From assembly GCA_030040865.1 (NCBI GenBank), contig JASHSX010000022.1, forward strand, positions 1 through 22,540: a stretch of DNA of 22,540 nucleotides. Reading direction: 5' to 3'. The notes below the pieces were generated by a model. The model worked only from the letters and a program-made list of their open reading frames with translations. It made no database searches and had not been told where the DNA came from. Shown piece by piece: positions 13,641-22,195 of this stretch. The position numbers and the translations under genes are program-made. Source of the DNA: Thermoplasmata archaeon. Lineage in GTDB: Archaea; Thermoplasmatota; Thermoplasmata; Lutacidiplasmatales; UBA184. The first letter of the stretch is position 1; each line of letters begins with the position of its first letter.

Positions 13641-14409
13641 ACGAGGGTTCCCGCTGTCGGATCGCCCGGTAGGTACGACGTACCAGCAGTAGTTCGACGA
13701 GGAATAGTCGGAAGAACTGGGAGTTCTCGGTAAGCTTGCTCTTTCCCTGCAGTCGCGGGGCGAACTGGAACGCGACTTCGGACACACGTTCGTCGGGCAG
13801 CATGGCGAGCACGAACAGGAGCAGCTTGTATCCTCGATATCGCGGGTCGATGGGCCGGAAGATCTCACGACGGAAGGCGAAATACCCCGAGACTGGGTCG
13901 GTAGCTAATCGAGCGTTGGGGGCAAATCGGCGTGCGAGCCACTCCGCGCCTCGGGAGATCAGCGCGCGAATGCCGTTCCGAGGCCCCGGAGAGCCTCCCG
14001 TGGTGTATCGGCTCGCGATCGCGAGGCTGTCCCCGCGATCGAGACGCTCGAGAAGCTTAGGTACCAGCTCCGGAGGATGCTGAAGATCGGCGTCCATGAT
14101 GACGACGAACCGTCCTCGCGCCGCGGCGATCCCCTGCGTCTGGGCGCGCACGGTCGTCTGCTTTCCGTCATGGGTCAAGAGCCGGAACCGGGAGTCTTCG
14201 GACTCTAGGGAACGGAGGTACTCCCGCGTTCCGTCCGCGCTGCCATCGTCCACGACGATCACCTCGAGCCGGGGTAGCCCGACCGCGCGCAAGCGGGCGA
14301 CCAGCGTGGGAAGGTTCGCGGCCTCGTTGAGCGTGGCCCAGACGAGGGACACCTCCGGCACGAACGGGGGGTTTCCCGTGGGCGACGCCTTCTGTTCAAA
14401 CGCCGGCAC
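13639..14409 (-). CDS. GT2 glycosyltransferase, DPM1-like (paralogue of the facing gene)
   Basis: A 256-residue GT-A enzyme with the same landmarks as its convergent neighbour: VSLVWATLNEAANLPTLVAR, VIVVDDGSADGTREYL (Asp54/55), VVIMDADLQHPPELVPKLL (Asp106-Asp108), IASRYTTGGSPGPRNG, TDPVSGYFAFRR and DPRYRGYKLLLFVLAM. The two proteins are obviously related along their length, including an unusual shared RYRGYKLLLFVL segment, indicating duplication. This copy lacks the long C-terminal tail and ends in a basic RRTYRAIRQREPS. It likely loads a sugar onto a polyprenyl phosphate. The GTG start at 14409 is 21 bases after the stop of the upstream methyltransferase on the same strand, so the two genes are probably one transcript. 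Confidence 0.88.
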   Translation of the reverse strand: MPAFEQKASPTGNPPFVPEVSLVWATLNEAANLPTLVARLRAVGLPRLEVIVVDDGSADGTREYLRSLESEDSRFRLLTHDGKQTTVRAQTQGIAAARGRFVVIMDADLQHPPELVPKLLERLDRGDSLAIASRYTTGGSPGPRNGIRALISRGAEWLARRFAPNARLATDPVSGYFAFRREIFRPIDPRYRGYKLLLFVLAMLPDERVSEVAFQFAPRLQGKSKLTENSQFFRLFLVELLLVRRTYRAIRQREPS

Positions 14410-14430
14410 GCGCGAGGCTCCGATGCCGGA

Positions 14431-15300
14431 TCACGACCCCTTGACGAAGACGTAGGAGCGGATCCGGGCCGACGAGGTCACCGGTTCTGGCTGGAACTCC
14501 ACGATACGCGCACCCGCCGCTTCTAGGATCCGGGCGAGCTTTCGAGGTCGGACCGGATAGGTCGTCGTGTAGAACACGCCGTACCGGCGCTCCATGTACA
14601 TCCGGACGACCGCGTTCGGGAGCAGCGCGGCCCCGACTCCGCGCACGCCTCCGAAACCCACCGGTACCTGGATCTCTCCGATCCCGCCTACCGCCAAGAC
14701 CCGGCAAATCTCCCGGAGATAGCGGACGGCGAGCTCGTGCCCGACGTGCTGCAGAACGAGATGCGATACGCACAGGTCGAAGGACCCATTCGGGAAGAGC
14801 CGAAGATCCGAGTTGGGATTGACGAGATACGATGCGTTCGGGTGGGTCGATTGAGCGCGCGCGCGCGCGATCATCTCGCGCGAGATGTCGACGCCCGTTA
14901 CTCGCGCGGAATGGTCCGCCAGGGCTTCCGTGAGCCGGCCCGGCCCACATCCGAAATCCAGCGTCCGATCGAATCGAACGGGCAATCCGTCCCGCGCGAA
15001 ACGACGTAGGACCCCTTCAATCTCATCGCGCCCGGTGGCGTAGAACTCGCGGGACTGCCAGTGCTTTCCGGGCAGAGAATCGCCACCGAGCACGCTAAAG
15101 TACGCGTCCTGGCGAGCATTCTGGTCCCACACTCCCTGGAGGAACGAGGCCTTTGGGTCGCGTGCGGCGGATTCCGATGATGGGTTCGCCCCGGACTCGG
15201 GAGAGTCGAGAGCGGCTGAAACGGCCCGGTCCCCCCGTCCGAACCCGACCGGCGGATTGGCATCTTCGTTCGACCCTCCCGACTCTGCGTTCGCAAGCAT
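14431..15300 (-). CDS. Class I SAM-dependent methyltransferase (Methyltransf_11/25-like)
   Basis: A 289-residue protein. After a hydrophilic, poorly conserved-looking N-terminus of about 50 residues, the core has motif I TLDFGCGPGRLTEALA (about 113-128), VTGVDISREMIARAR (motif II), FDLCVSHLVLQHVGHELA (motif 'fD.v.s..vlhHv') and REICRVLAVGGIGEIQVPV (motif III). This is the standard layout of small-molecule methyltransferases such as UbiE/Methyltransf_11; a sugar or lipid-carrier substrate is inferred from the neighbouring glycosyltransferases. The ATG at 15300 lies about 36 bases after the A/T island CTTATCG (15333-15339). It is first in a two-gene unit with the DPM1-like gene downstream and is divergent from the operon beginning at 15525. 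Confidence 0.85.
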   Translation of the reverse strand: MLANAESGGSNEDANPPVGFGRGDRAVSAALDSPESGANPSSESAARDPKASFLQGVWDQNARQDAYFSVLGGDSLPGKHWQSREFYATGRDEIEGVLRRFARDGLPVRFDRTLDFGCGPGRLTEALADHSARVTGVDISREMIARARAQSTHPNASYLVNPNSDLRLFPNGSFDLCVSHLVLQHVGHELAVRYLREICRVLAVGGIGEIQVPVGFGGVRGVGAALLPNAVVRMYMERRYGVFYTTTYPVRPRKLARILEAAGARIVEFQPEPVTSSARIRSYVFVKGS

Positions 15301-15524
15301 GTACCGTGCGCTACTCCTCGGGGCGCTGCTCCCTTATCGACTTTCCCCACCAGAACCGCCCGGGATCCCGTCTGCGCCTCGAGTCGCTTGTTTACCAGGT
15401 CACCCCCCGACTCCCTCGGCGGCCGACCCAGCGGCGGCTTGAAATAGAGTTCCGCTCCAGATTAGTGGGTCGCTCCAACCGGCACCGGGCCACCCGCCGA
15501 TCGAAGGAGAGCTTCGTCGCACCC
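15301..15524. promoter_or_regulatory. Divergent promoter region of the methyltransferase and glycan operon
   Basis: 224 bases between divergent starts. On the minus strand CGATAAG (15333-15339) sits about 36 bases before the methyltransferase ATG. On the plus strand the A/T-richer TTGAAATAGAG (15439-15449) is the best TATA candidate, about 80 bases before the ATG at 15525, giving a leader of roughly 55 bases, longer than elsewhere in the window. A start at GTG 15465 would shorten it. No other structure was seen. Confidence 0.45.
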
Positions 15525-16541
15525 ATGTCGCAGGCAGGACCCGTCGCCTCGATCGTGGTCACCGCGTACGGCCGTACCCGGTACGTCCGGGAGGCCATCG
15601 CCTCGGCCGTCGGACAGGATAGTCCGCGGTCGTCGTACGAAGTGATCCTGATCAAGAACTTCGACGACAAGGACCTCGACTCCGAATTGGCCCGAAAAGA
15701 CGTGCGACTCGTCCGAGCCGAGGGTTCGATGGGCGAGTACCTCGCCCTTGCGTCGACGCTCGCCCGCGGTCGCGTTGTTTGCTTCCTGGAGGACGACGAC
15801 CGATTCGCTCCGGAGAAGATCTCCAGTGTCCTTCGGACGTATCGAGCGACTCCGTTCCTCTATCTGCACAACGGCTACTCCTGCATCGACGACGGGGGTC
15901 GCGATCTGCCTCCCTCCCGGGCCCGGCTCCTCCACTTTGAATCCGCGCCCTCGCGGTCGTTGCGGACCGAGAGCGGTGCGACGTCGTCGGGCCAGATCGC
16001 CGGGCTCCTGCGGCGCGAAGCCGACTTCAACCTGAGCTGCATTTCGGTGACAGCGGACTTTCTCCGGTCGATCCGGGAGTCGATGGCGCGGACCCGCGGC
16101 TGGTTCGACGGGTTCCTGTTCTATCTTGCCTTACACGGCGGGGGCCCGGTCATTGCGGACTCCGAGGTCCTAACCCGGTATCGTATCCACGACAGTCTGA
16201 GCCGCGCGGACGGATCGTCCGAGGCGACCCGAAAGGCGCTGCGGGAGGACGGGGCCGAGCAACTGGCGTCGCTTCACTTGGCTCGGTCGATGATCGGTGA
16301 GCATCCCCTGCAGGAATTCCTAGACTACACGATCCAGATCCGGGAAATTCGAAACTCGATCCTGGCTGGCGAGGTCCATCGGACCGCCTTGATGAGATCG
16401 TCCTCCTCGGTCCTCCTCCGCTCGATCGCTTATCGGTACGGGTACGGAGCCGCGTGGGGCGCGCTGGGGTGCGCGGCGCTTGCCCTCGGTCGCCGTTCTT
16501 CGGAGGCGCTCTCGGTGTACCGGTCCTTGGGGCGGTCCTGA
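15525..16541 (+). CDS. GT2-family glycosyltransferase
   Basis: A 338-residue GT-A transferase. ASIVVTAYGRTRYVREAIAS (about 8-27) is the opening strand-helix, YEVILIKNFDDKDLD replaces the usual 'VVDDgS' region, and GRVVCFLEDDDRFAPEKISS (about 82-101) contains the acidic metal-binding DDD. The segment YLHNGYSCIDDGG and the later RYRIHDSLSR, a common 'ry..h..s.S' ending of the catalytic core, support the family. Helical residues and a short hydrophobic stretch (YGAAWGALGCAALALG) finish the protein and may touch the membrane. The donor and acceptor are unknown. The stop TGA overlaps the ATG of the large membrane-protein gene (TGATG), so it heads an operon with that gene and the GT4 gene. The ATG at 15525 was chosen by domain start; upstream in-frame residues are arginine-rich and unlike the family. 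Confidence 0.85.
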   Translation: MSQAGPVASIVVTAYGRTRYVREAIASAVGQDSPRSSYEVILIKNFDDKDLDSELARKDVRLVRAEGSMGEYLALASTLARGRVVCFLEDDDRFAPEKISSVLRTYRATPFLYLHNGYSCIDDGGRDLPPSRARLLHFESAPSRSLRTESGATSSGQIAGLLRREADFNLSCISVTADFLRSIRESMARTRGWFDGFLFYLALHGGGPVIADSEVLTRYRIHDSLSRADGSSEATRKALREDGAEQLASLHLARSMIGEHPLQEFLDYTIQIREIRNSILAGEVHRTALMRSSSSVLLRSIAYRYGYGAAWGALGCAALALGRRSSEALSVYRSLGRS

Positions 16542-19500
16542 TGTCGGGCACCGCATCCCCCGGGTCGTCCGGTGAAGGAGCGCCCCCGGCTCCAAGTCTC
16601 GGCGGGCATGTTTTCGATCGGCTGAGCTTGACCGTCCGGGCCCATTTCGAATATCTTCTGATCGTCGCCTTGGTCCTCTTCTCGGTTCTGATTTGGTTCA
16701 ATTTCTCGGCCCCGCCGTACGGCAGCAATACCGTCGTCAACTTGTTCTGGCTCCGTCAGCTCAACTACTCGGCGTCTCTCTTCAATACGTTCTACTGGCC
16801 CGGGTCGTACGTGCCGCAGGCGTTCGGCACACCCGTGGGAGCCACCTACGGCGCCATCTACGCGGCGTCGGGACAGAATCTGGCCATTCCGTTGTTCGCC
16901 GTGCTCGCAACGGTCAACGTCGCCGGCGCGATCTGCCTATTCGAGCTCGTATCCCGATGGCTCGCGCGTTACTCAATTCCTCGGTACTACGCACTGATCG
17001 CGGTCGTCAGCATCTGCTTCAACGCCTACTACGTAACGAACGGATACGGCACGTGGGCCGGGTACTACGCCGAGGGGCCATTCACTCCGGGCAATCCGTC
17101 CTTCCTCCTGATCTTGGCCTTCCTCACGTACCTCGCTCTCTTCCGGAACTGGCGGTACTCGCTGCTCGTCGGCCTTGTCTCGTTCTTTGCGTTCGCGCTG
17201 TGGCCGATCGCCACGGTCATCTCCGTCCTAGAATACGTCGGGGTGCTCCTGCTGCTCCTCGTGTACCGGTGGGATTCCTTGCGCGGTCGGGCGACCCTGA
17301 ACCGGCTCAAGGACCTCGGCCGTAGCGTGTCGGTACTGCTGGCTGCGATCGTTGCGGCCAACGCCTATCTGATCTATCCGGTACTCCTTCGGGGCTCAAC
17401 CTACCTCACTGCTGCGAGCACTTCGACGCCGAGTTACCCGTTCAATTTCTCGACCGATGCCCCGACTCCCCTAGGAAATGCCGTCCGGCTGATTAGCAAC
17501 TGGTTCCTCTACACGCCCGACGCGCCCTCGTGGGCCGGGCCGTATCTCAACAACGCCCTCACGGTCGGGCTCACGTGCCTGCTGCCCGCCCTCGCCTTCG
17601 TGTCGATCCCGTTTCTCCGGCGACGAGCGGATTGGGTCCTATACGGTTCGATGGTGGTCGTCTCGTTCCTGGCGGCCACGGCAAATCCCCCGTTCGGAGC
17701 CGGTTTCGTCTGGCTGACCTCGAACGTGTTCTTTTTCCGTCCGGTCTACAACGCGTACGACTACAGCCCGGTGCTGCTCGTCTACTACTCTGTGCTCTCA
17801 TCCCTGACCGTCGGGCGCATAGCGCTCTGGCTCTCGGCGCGGCGATCGCCGAGTGCCGTGGTGAACGCTTCGAGTGCGACCGGGGCCCGGGATGCCCGCC
17901 GCACCCGATCGGTCCGGCTGCGCCGTGCGTCCCCACTGCTGTTCACCTTCGTCTGTGCCGGGCTGCTCGTCGGTTCGGCGTATCCGGCGCTGAGCCCGGC
18001 GTTCTCACAAGGTAGCCCCGGGTATCCGATGTCCGTGAGCCTACCGGGATACTACGCGGCCGCGAGCGACTACTTGCAGAGCACCGCGCCGAACGAACCT
18101 GTCATGGTGTTCCCGCAACCGGACAATTTTCTGGCGATCGGCAGCAACGGGTCGGTCTGGTACACGGGACCGAACACCTATCCGTACCTTATCGAGAATC
18201 CGAGCATCTCCTACAACGAACCGCCGGATTACTACGGGACCGCGCCGAGCGAGATCACGGCGCAGGGGTTCGTGTACTATCTCGGCAACGGTTCGTGCCC
18301 TAGCGAACAGTGCGGCGCGACCGGCTCGAACGCCATCCCCCAGCTCGGCGACCTCCTTGCGGGCAGCACCGGTTCGTTCGTATCCACCAATTCGAGCCTG
18401 ATCAATTGGACCGCAACGACCCCCGGGGACACGCTCACGTTCGGGGGCTCGGCGCCGAACCAATTCATGGTGCTCTCCCTGGGAGCCGGTGTGTCCGGCA
18501 CGATCCACCGGCTCGACGGCGTCCTGCCGAGCCCACAGAATCTGACCCCGTATGCGTTCGCCCTCCTGGAGCTCTCCCTCGAGAATCTGAACGTGACTCG
18601 GCTGCGGTTCGCGCTGAGCTACGACAGCAACCGGACCCTCTCGGAACTGCCGTTGAGCAACTATGCCTTCATCCACCTCACCGGGTCCACCTACGCCGCA
18701 TTGTTGCCCCTCTCCACGGAGGGCTCCGCGGGCGAACTCTCGGAGATCACCCGGATCTCGTTCGAGTACACCGGGGCCACGTCGGGCAATGGCTCTTCTG
18801 CGCTCCGTCTGGACTCGCTCCGATTCACGAACACCACGGCTCCCATCCCTAGCGAAGGTTGGGTCGCCGAATCCGAGGGGGATACCGGCGGTCTTGTTTC
18901 GAACGGCACGACCACGTGGGCGAACTTCACCGTCTCGAGGTCCACGGCCCCGCCGTACGGCAACCACTACTTCGGGGGAACCTACGTCCCGTCCGAGGAT
19001 CTGAGCGACGCCCAGTACGCGATCGTGAACTACTCGGTCGGCGGCATCTCTCCGTCCGCTCTGGCGTTCGGGTACAAGTCGATCAGCTCGGGTGGCGTGG
19101 TTTACGACTTTAGCGACTTTCCGACGTACTCGTTGGGGAACGGCGAGTTCCAGACCATCGTCAACCTTGCCCTCCCGACGAGTTTTCACGAGACCAACTC
19201 GCTGTCCTCCGTGGAGCAGGTCTATCTCGTCTACACGGCGCCGGGGACGCAACCGGGGAGCGGTTTCCTCAACGTCTCGGCCATCGATTTGGTCCCCGGA
19301 TCGGCACCCGGCGCGGGCGTACTGGCCCACGACCTGGCCCGGCTCGGCGTCGCATTCGCGTACGTGGATACGGATATCGAGAACCCCGAAATTCCCGGCC
19401 GAACGGGTGCTTACTACAACGCAGCGTTCGGGAATTCGGCCTGGTTCCAGCTCGCATTCCACGAAGGCTCCGTCACCATATACCGGAACCTCGCGTACGC

Positions 19501-20020
19501 CGGCGAGTTCTTCGGAGCCGCCGAGGTTCGGACCACCCCTCTCAGCACGACGTACGTCGGGGCGTACTCCTTCGAGTACGCGGGGGTCTACGACAACGCC
19601 ACCAACGCCAACGTGACCTATGTGGCGGGTCTGCCGTCCACCGCGAATCTCGGGCCGGCGAATGTGACCGATTTCCGGGAGATCTCTCCGACGGAGTACG
19701 AGATCCGAGTTACCGCCGCTCAATGGTCCGTCCTCGGATTCCGTACCAACTACAATGCGGCCTGGCGTGCGACCGCTTCCAACGGAACCGTCCTGGAGGG
19801 TCCGTACGTCGTCGACGGGTTCGCGAACGGTTGGCTGGCTCCGCCGGGCAACTACACGGTCACGGTGACGCTGGAGGGCCAGGCGACGTACGGCGTCCTC
19901 GAGACCGTCGCCTACTTTTCCCCGGTGGTGCTGCTCGGCTTGTTCCTTGCTCTCACGCCGGTGGGCCGTACGTGGCTGGCACGGTTGCGGGGCCAATGGA
20001 GAGCGCGGCGGAGAACATGA
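16541..20020 (+). CDS. Large polytopic membrane protein with sequon-rich extracytoplasmic region, GT-C/AftD-like layout
   Basis: 1159 residues. Roughly ten or eleven hydrophobic helices occupy residues about 38-485 (first HFEYLLIVALVLFSVLIWF), followed by about 630 mostly beta-type Ser/Thr/Gly/Tyr-rich residues and one final helix (VAYFSPVVLLGLFLALTPV) before a basic tail. This layout, multi-helix N-terminal module, long external region and C-terminal anchor, recalls GT-C transferases such as mycobacterial AftD and archaeal PTPS-related membrane proteins. I see no specific signature, and the loop after helix 1, where GT-C enzymes hold their catalytic acid, contains no Asp or Glu. The external part holds 18 N-X-S/T sites. 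It is coupled by TGATG to the GT2 gene before and by ATGA to the GT4 gene after. A role in assembling or displaying a surface glycan is inferred from context. Confidence 0.7.
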   Translation: MSGTASPGSSGEGAPPAPSLGGHVFDRLSLTVRAHFEYLLIVALVLFSVLIWFNFSAPPYGSNTVVNLFWLRQLNYSASLFNTFYWPGSYVPQAFGTPVGATYGAIYAASGQNLAIPLFAVLATVNVAGAICLFELVSRWLARYSIPRYYALIAVVSICFNAYYVTNGYGTWAGYYAEGPFTPGNPSFLLILAFLTYLALFRNWRYSLLVGLVSFFAFALWPIATVISVLEYVGVLLLLLVYRWDSLRGRATLNRLKDLGRSVSVLLAAIVAANAYLIYPVLLRGSTYLTAASTSTPSYPFNFSTDAPTPLGNAVRLISNWFLYTPDAPSWAGPYLNNALTVGLTCLLPALAFVSIPFLRRRADWVLYGSMVVVSFLAATANPPFGAGFVWLTSNVFFFRPVYNAYDYSPVLLVYYSVLSSLTVGRIALWLSARRSPSAVVNASSATGARDARRTRSVRLRRASPLLFTFVCAGLLVGSAYPALSPAFSQGSPGYPMSVSLPGYYAAASDYLQSTAPNEPVMVFPQPDNFLAIGSNGSVWYTGPNTYPYLIENPSISYNEPPDYYGTAPSEITAQGFVYYLGNGSCPSEQCGATGSNAIPQLGDLLAGSTGSFVSTNSSLINWTATTPGDTLTFGGSAPNQFMVLSLGAGVSGTIHRLDGVLPSPQNLTPYAFALLELSLENLNVTRLRFALSYDSNRTLSELPLSNYAFIHLTGSTYAALLPLSTEGSAGELSEITRISFEYTGATSGNGSSALRLDSLRFTNTTAPIPSEGWVAESEGDTGGLVSNGTTTWANFTVSRSTAPPYGNHYFGGTYVPSEDLSDAQYAIVNYSVGGISPSALAFGYKSISSGGVVYDFSDFPTYSLGNGEFQTIVNLALPTSFHETNSLSSVEQVYLVYTAPGTQPGSGFLNVSAIDLVPGSAPGAGVLAHDLARLGVAFAYVDTDIENPEIPGRTGAYYNAAFGNSAWFQLAFHEGSVTIYRNLAYAGEFFGAAEVRTTPLSTTYVGAYSFEYAGVYDNATNANVTYVAGLPSTANLGPANVTDFREISPTEYEIRVTAAQWSVLGFRTNYNAAWRATASNGTVLEGPYVVDGFANGWLAPPGNYTVTVTLEGQATYGVLETVAYFSPVVLLGLFLALTPVGRTWLARLRGQWRARRRT

Positions 20021-21150
20021 TTGACGGCGCGCCGGAATCAGCGGGCGCCCGTTCGTCCGCTGACCCGTCCCCGTTTCGGGGTCCGGTGTTCATGCTCAAC
20101 TTCATGCCGTTCCCTGGATCGGGATGGCGGTACGTCGGCCTGTTTACGGAAAATCTCCCGGTGCAGCCACGGGTGGTCACCCTGCTGATGGGCAATCATC
20201 CGGACTATGCCGTAATGGACCAGGCCGGCCAGCGCGGGCTCGGGCTGGACTTCCGACCGACGTCGGTGTCGCACCGACTGAACTACGCCTTCGCCGGGAT
20301 AGTCTATCGCCCGCTTTCCGCGGAGATGCTCCGCGTAGGGAATGGCCCGGGCGTCGTTCACTTTCTGCAAGAGGAGATCAACCCATGGGTGGCCCCGCGC
20401 CACTCGGTGGTCACGATGCATACGAACCCTGCCGCGCTGCTGGGGACGGACGAGTACTACTCGCTCTCGAGCGCTTACAAGCTCGCTTACCGGATGAACC
20501 TACGGAAGTACGCACGGTTCGCGATCCCGATCGTCGAGTCGGAGTATGTCCGCCGCGGCCTCGAGGAGTATGGCTTCGACGCACGGCCGATCATCGTCCC
20601 TCCGGCCATCAAATCCACGTTCCATCCGCGACCCGACCGAGATCGTCTTCGAAGGAAGTTCGGCATCCCGCCCGAGGGCCGGGTCCTGCTGTCGATCTCG
20701 ACGGACGAACGACGCAAGAACTTGGCCATCCTCCCTCGCGTGATGGACCAACTGCCGGACGAGTACGTTCTCGCCCGGGTCGGGCCGGCCGTTCGCGGTT
20801 CGCTGAACTTCTTTGGCCTGACCGACGAGGAGATTGGGGAGCTGTACAGCGTCAGCGACGTGCTTCTTTATCCCACTCTCGAGGAGGGGTTCGGCTACCC
20901 CGTGATTGAGGCGTTCGCGAGCGGGCTCCCGGTCGTGACTTCCGATATTCCGGTGATGCGCGAAGTCGGAGGCAACGCCGCGCTATTCGTCGACCCCACG
21001 GACCCCGCAGCCCTGGCGAAGGGCTGCCGCGATGCGGTCGCCAATCCCGCCGACCTGGTCGCGAAGGGCGATCGACGCGCCAAGCTCTATTCCGGTCGGG
21101 CGTTCGCCGATCGCGTAATGTCCGTGTACGCTGCGGCGATCGCGCACTAG
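20017..21150 (+). CDS. GT4-family glycosyltransferase (group 1)
   Basis: A 377-residue GT-B enzyme. The C-terminal donor-binding half is clear: VLLSISTDERRKNLAILPRV (about 223-242), GLTDEEIGELYSVSDVLLYP (about 267-286), then PTLEEGFGYPVIEAFASGLP with the EX7E motif (Glu290/Glu298), VVTSDIPVMREVGGNAALFV and DPTDPAALA. The N-terminal half contains VVHFLQEEINPW, SVVTMHTNP and PIVESEYVRRGLEEYGF, the acceptor-side landmarks. No membrane segment is seen, so it works at the cytoplasmic face. Its ATG at 20017 overlaps the stop of the large membrane-protein gene (ATGA), implying translational coupling; an in-frame ATG at 19996 is less likely. GT4 enzymes in such loci extend lipid-linked glycans from nucleotide sugars, often GDP-mannose; specificity is not visible. 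Confidence 0.9.
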   Translation: MIDGAPESAGARSSADPSPFRGPVFMLNFMPFPGSGWRYVGLFTENLPVQPRVVTLLMGNHPDYAVMDQAGQRGLGLDFRPTSVSHRLNYAFAGIVYRPLSAEMLRVGNGPGVVHFLQEEINPWVAPRHSVVTMHTNPAALLGTDEYYSLSSAYKLAYRMNLRKYARFAIPIVESEYVRRGLEEYGFDARPIIVPPAIKSTFHPRPDRDRLRRKFGIPPEGRVLLSISTDERRKNLAILPRVMDQLPDEYVLARVGPAVRGSLNFFGLTDEEIGELYSVSDVLLYPTLEEGFGYPVIEAFASGLPVVTSDIPVMREVGGNAALFVDPTDPAALAKGCRDAVANPADLVAKGDRRAKLYSGRAFADRVMSVYAAAIAH

Positions 21151-21226
21151 GGCCAGGCCCGGTGCGGGCGTCACTGGCGAGAGGGCGGATCGGCGAGGCC
21201 GTCGGTCAGGCGTGCGGGCAAGTGAA

Positions 21227-21236
21227 GGGATATTCG
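21227..21236 (+). promoter_or_regulatory. TATA-like element of the FkbM gene
   Basis: GGGATATTCG lies about 31 bases before the ATG at 21263 in a 112-base gap after the GT4 gene. It supports separate transcription with a very short leader and favours ATG 21263 over GTG 21212, which lies upstream of the element. Confidence 0.5.
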
Positions 21237-21262
21237 AGCGGTCGCCTTGGTCGTCCCGGGAG

Positions 21263-22135
21263 ATGCGGGGCCGACTGAGAAGATTGGTGAATCGAGATCC
21301 GCTCCGGTCCGCGGTGCGTGGTGCAAAGCGAGTATTGGCGCGTGACATCATCGATGGGCGGCCGGTCCGGGTGGCTCGGGGATGGCGGCTCCGGCTGAAT
21401 CCCCAGGACCGAGTCGGCCTCCTTCATTATCTCGCGGGCGACTACGAAGCGGCCGAGCTCAAGTTGGCCCAGGCGGCGGTCCGACCCGGGTCGGTCGCCT
21501 TCGATGTGGGGGCGAACATCGGATACTGGACCCTTGAACTCTCCCGGATGGTCGGCGCTCGGGGTCATGTGTTCGCGTTCGAGCCGGAGCCCGAGAACTT
21601 TCAGCTCCTGTTGGCCAACCTGCGCCTGAACGGGGCCACGAACGTCACGCCGGTACCGATCGGCCTGTCGAGTGCGGCCGGGGACCGCCGGCTCTTCCGG
21701 TCCAACTCGAACGCCGGTGACTACTCCTTCGGTCGCGTGAACGATGCGCGCGACTCGGTGATCGTCCGCTGCGAAAGGATGGACCAGTTCTGCGACGAGA
21801 ACCGCTGTCGACCCGATTTCCTCAAGGTCGACGTACAGGGCCACGAACTGGAGGTATTCGAGGGAGCCCGCGGTCTGGGGGCCGATTGGGATTCCGTGGT
21901 CCAAGCCGTCGTGGAATTCGACCGCGACTCACTGGCGAGGTCCCAGATCGACGCGGCGGAGTTCCTTCGGCGATTCCTGACAGAGGGGTTCGAACTCCGC
22001 CCCATCCGCAGAGACGGCCTCGCGGATCCGATTACCGTCGCCGATATCACGGCCTTCAGCGCGGATCCGATGAACGACCGGCTCAACCTCTTCCTAGACC
22101 ATGCCCGAGTCACGGCCGAACGAGCGGCTTACTGA
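21263..22135 (+). CDS. FkbM-family SAM-dependent methyltransferase
   Basis: A 290-residue protein with the FkbM pattern: GSVAFDVGANIGYWTLELSR (about 77-96) is motif I with the family's 'DvGAniG.yt', GHVFAFEPEPENFQLLLANL (about 101-120) is the FEP motif, and DFLKVDVQGHELEVFEGA (about 185-202) is the 'KiDvqG.E..vl.Ga' motif that defines the family. FkbM enzymes O-methylate sugars or polyketide hydroxyls; beside glycosyltransferases, a sugar O-methyltransferase decorating the glycan is the likeliest role. The ATG at 21263 fits the nearby TATA element. The gene follows the GT4 gene in the same direction and is convergent with a partial GT4 gene. An 8-bp perfect hairpin begins 10 bases after the stop. 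Confidence 0.9.
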   Translation: MRGRLRRLVNRDPLRSAVRGAKRVLARDIIDGRPVRVARGWRLRLNPQDRVGLLHYLAGDYEAAELKLAQAAVRPGSVAFDVGANIGYWTLELSRMVGARGHVFAFEPEPENFQLLLANLRLNGATNVTPVPIGLSSAAGDRRLFRSNSNAGDYSFGRVNDARDSVIVRCERMDQFCDENRCRPDFLKVDVQGHELEVFEGARGLGADWDSVVQAVVEFDRDSLARSQIDAAEFLRRFLTEGFELRPIRRDGLADPITVADITAFSADPMNDRLNLFLDHARVTAERAAY

Positions 22136-22144
22136 GCCATTGAC

Positions 22145-22165
22145 CCCGGACCCTACCGGTCCGGG
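22145..22165. terminator. Perfect hairpin between convergent FkbM and GT4 genes
   Basis: CCCGGACC-CTACC-GGTCCGGG: an 8-bp perfect stem with a 5-base loop, starting 10 bases after the FkbM stop and 31 bases from the stop of the opposing gene. There is no T-tract. It is the strongest short hairpin found at a gene end in this window. Confidence 0.45.
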
Positions 22166-22195
22166 CCACGGGTTCCGAGCACCCTCCGAAGTCCG

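Noticed and set aside
14855..14869. Alternating GC run that could form Z-DNA or be a microsatellite
   Set aside because: It is only 15 bases and encodes the Ala-Arg repeat of a normal helix after methyltransferase motif II.
18041..19996. 651-residue minus-strand frame opposite the large membrane protein
   Set aside because: Composition is Arg/Val/Gly/Asp-rich with no hydrophobic core pattern or motif; it is the antisense shadow of the well-supported plus-strand gene.
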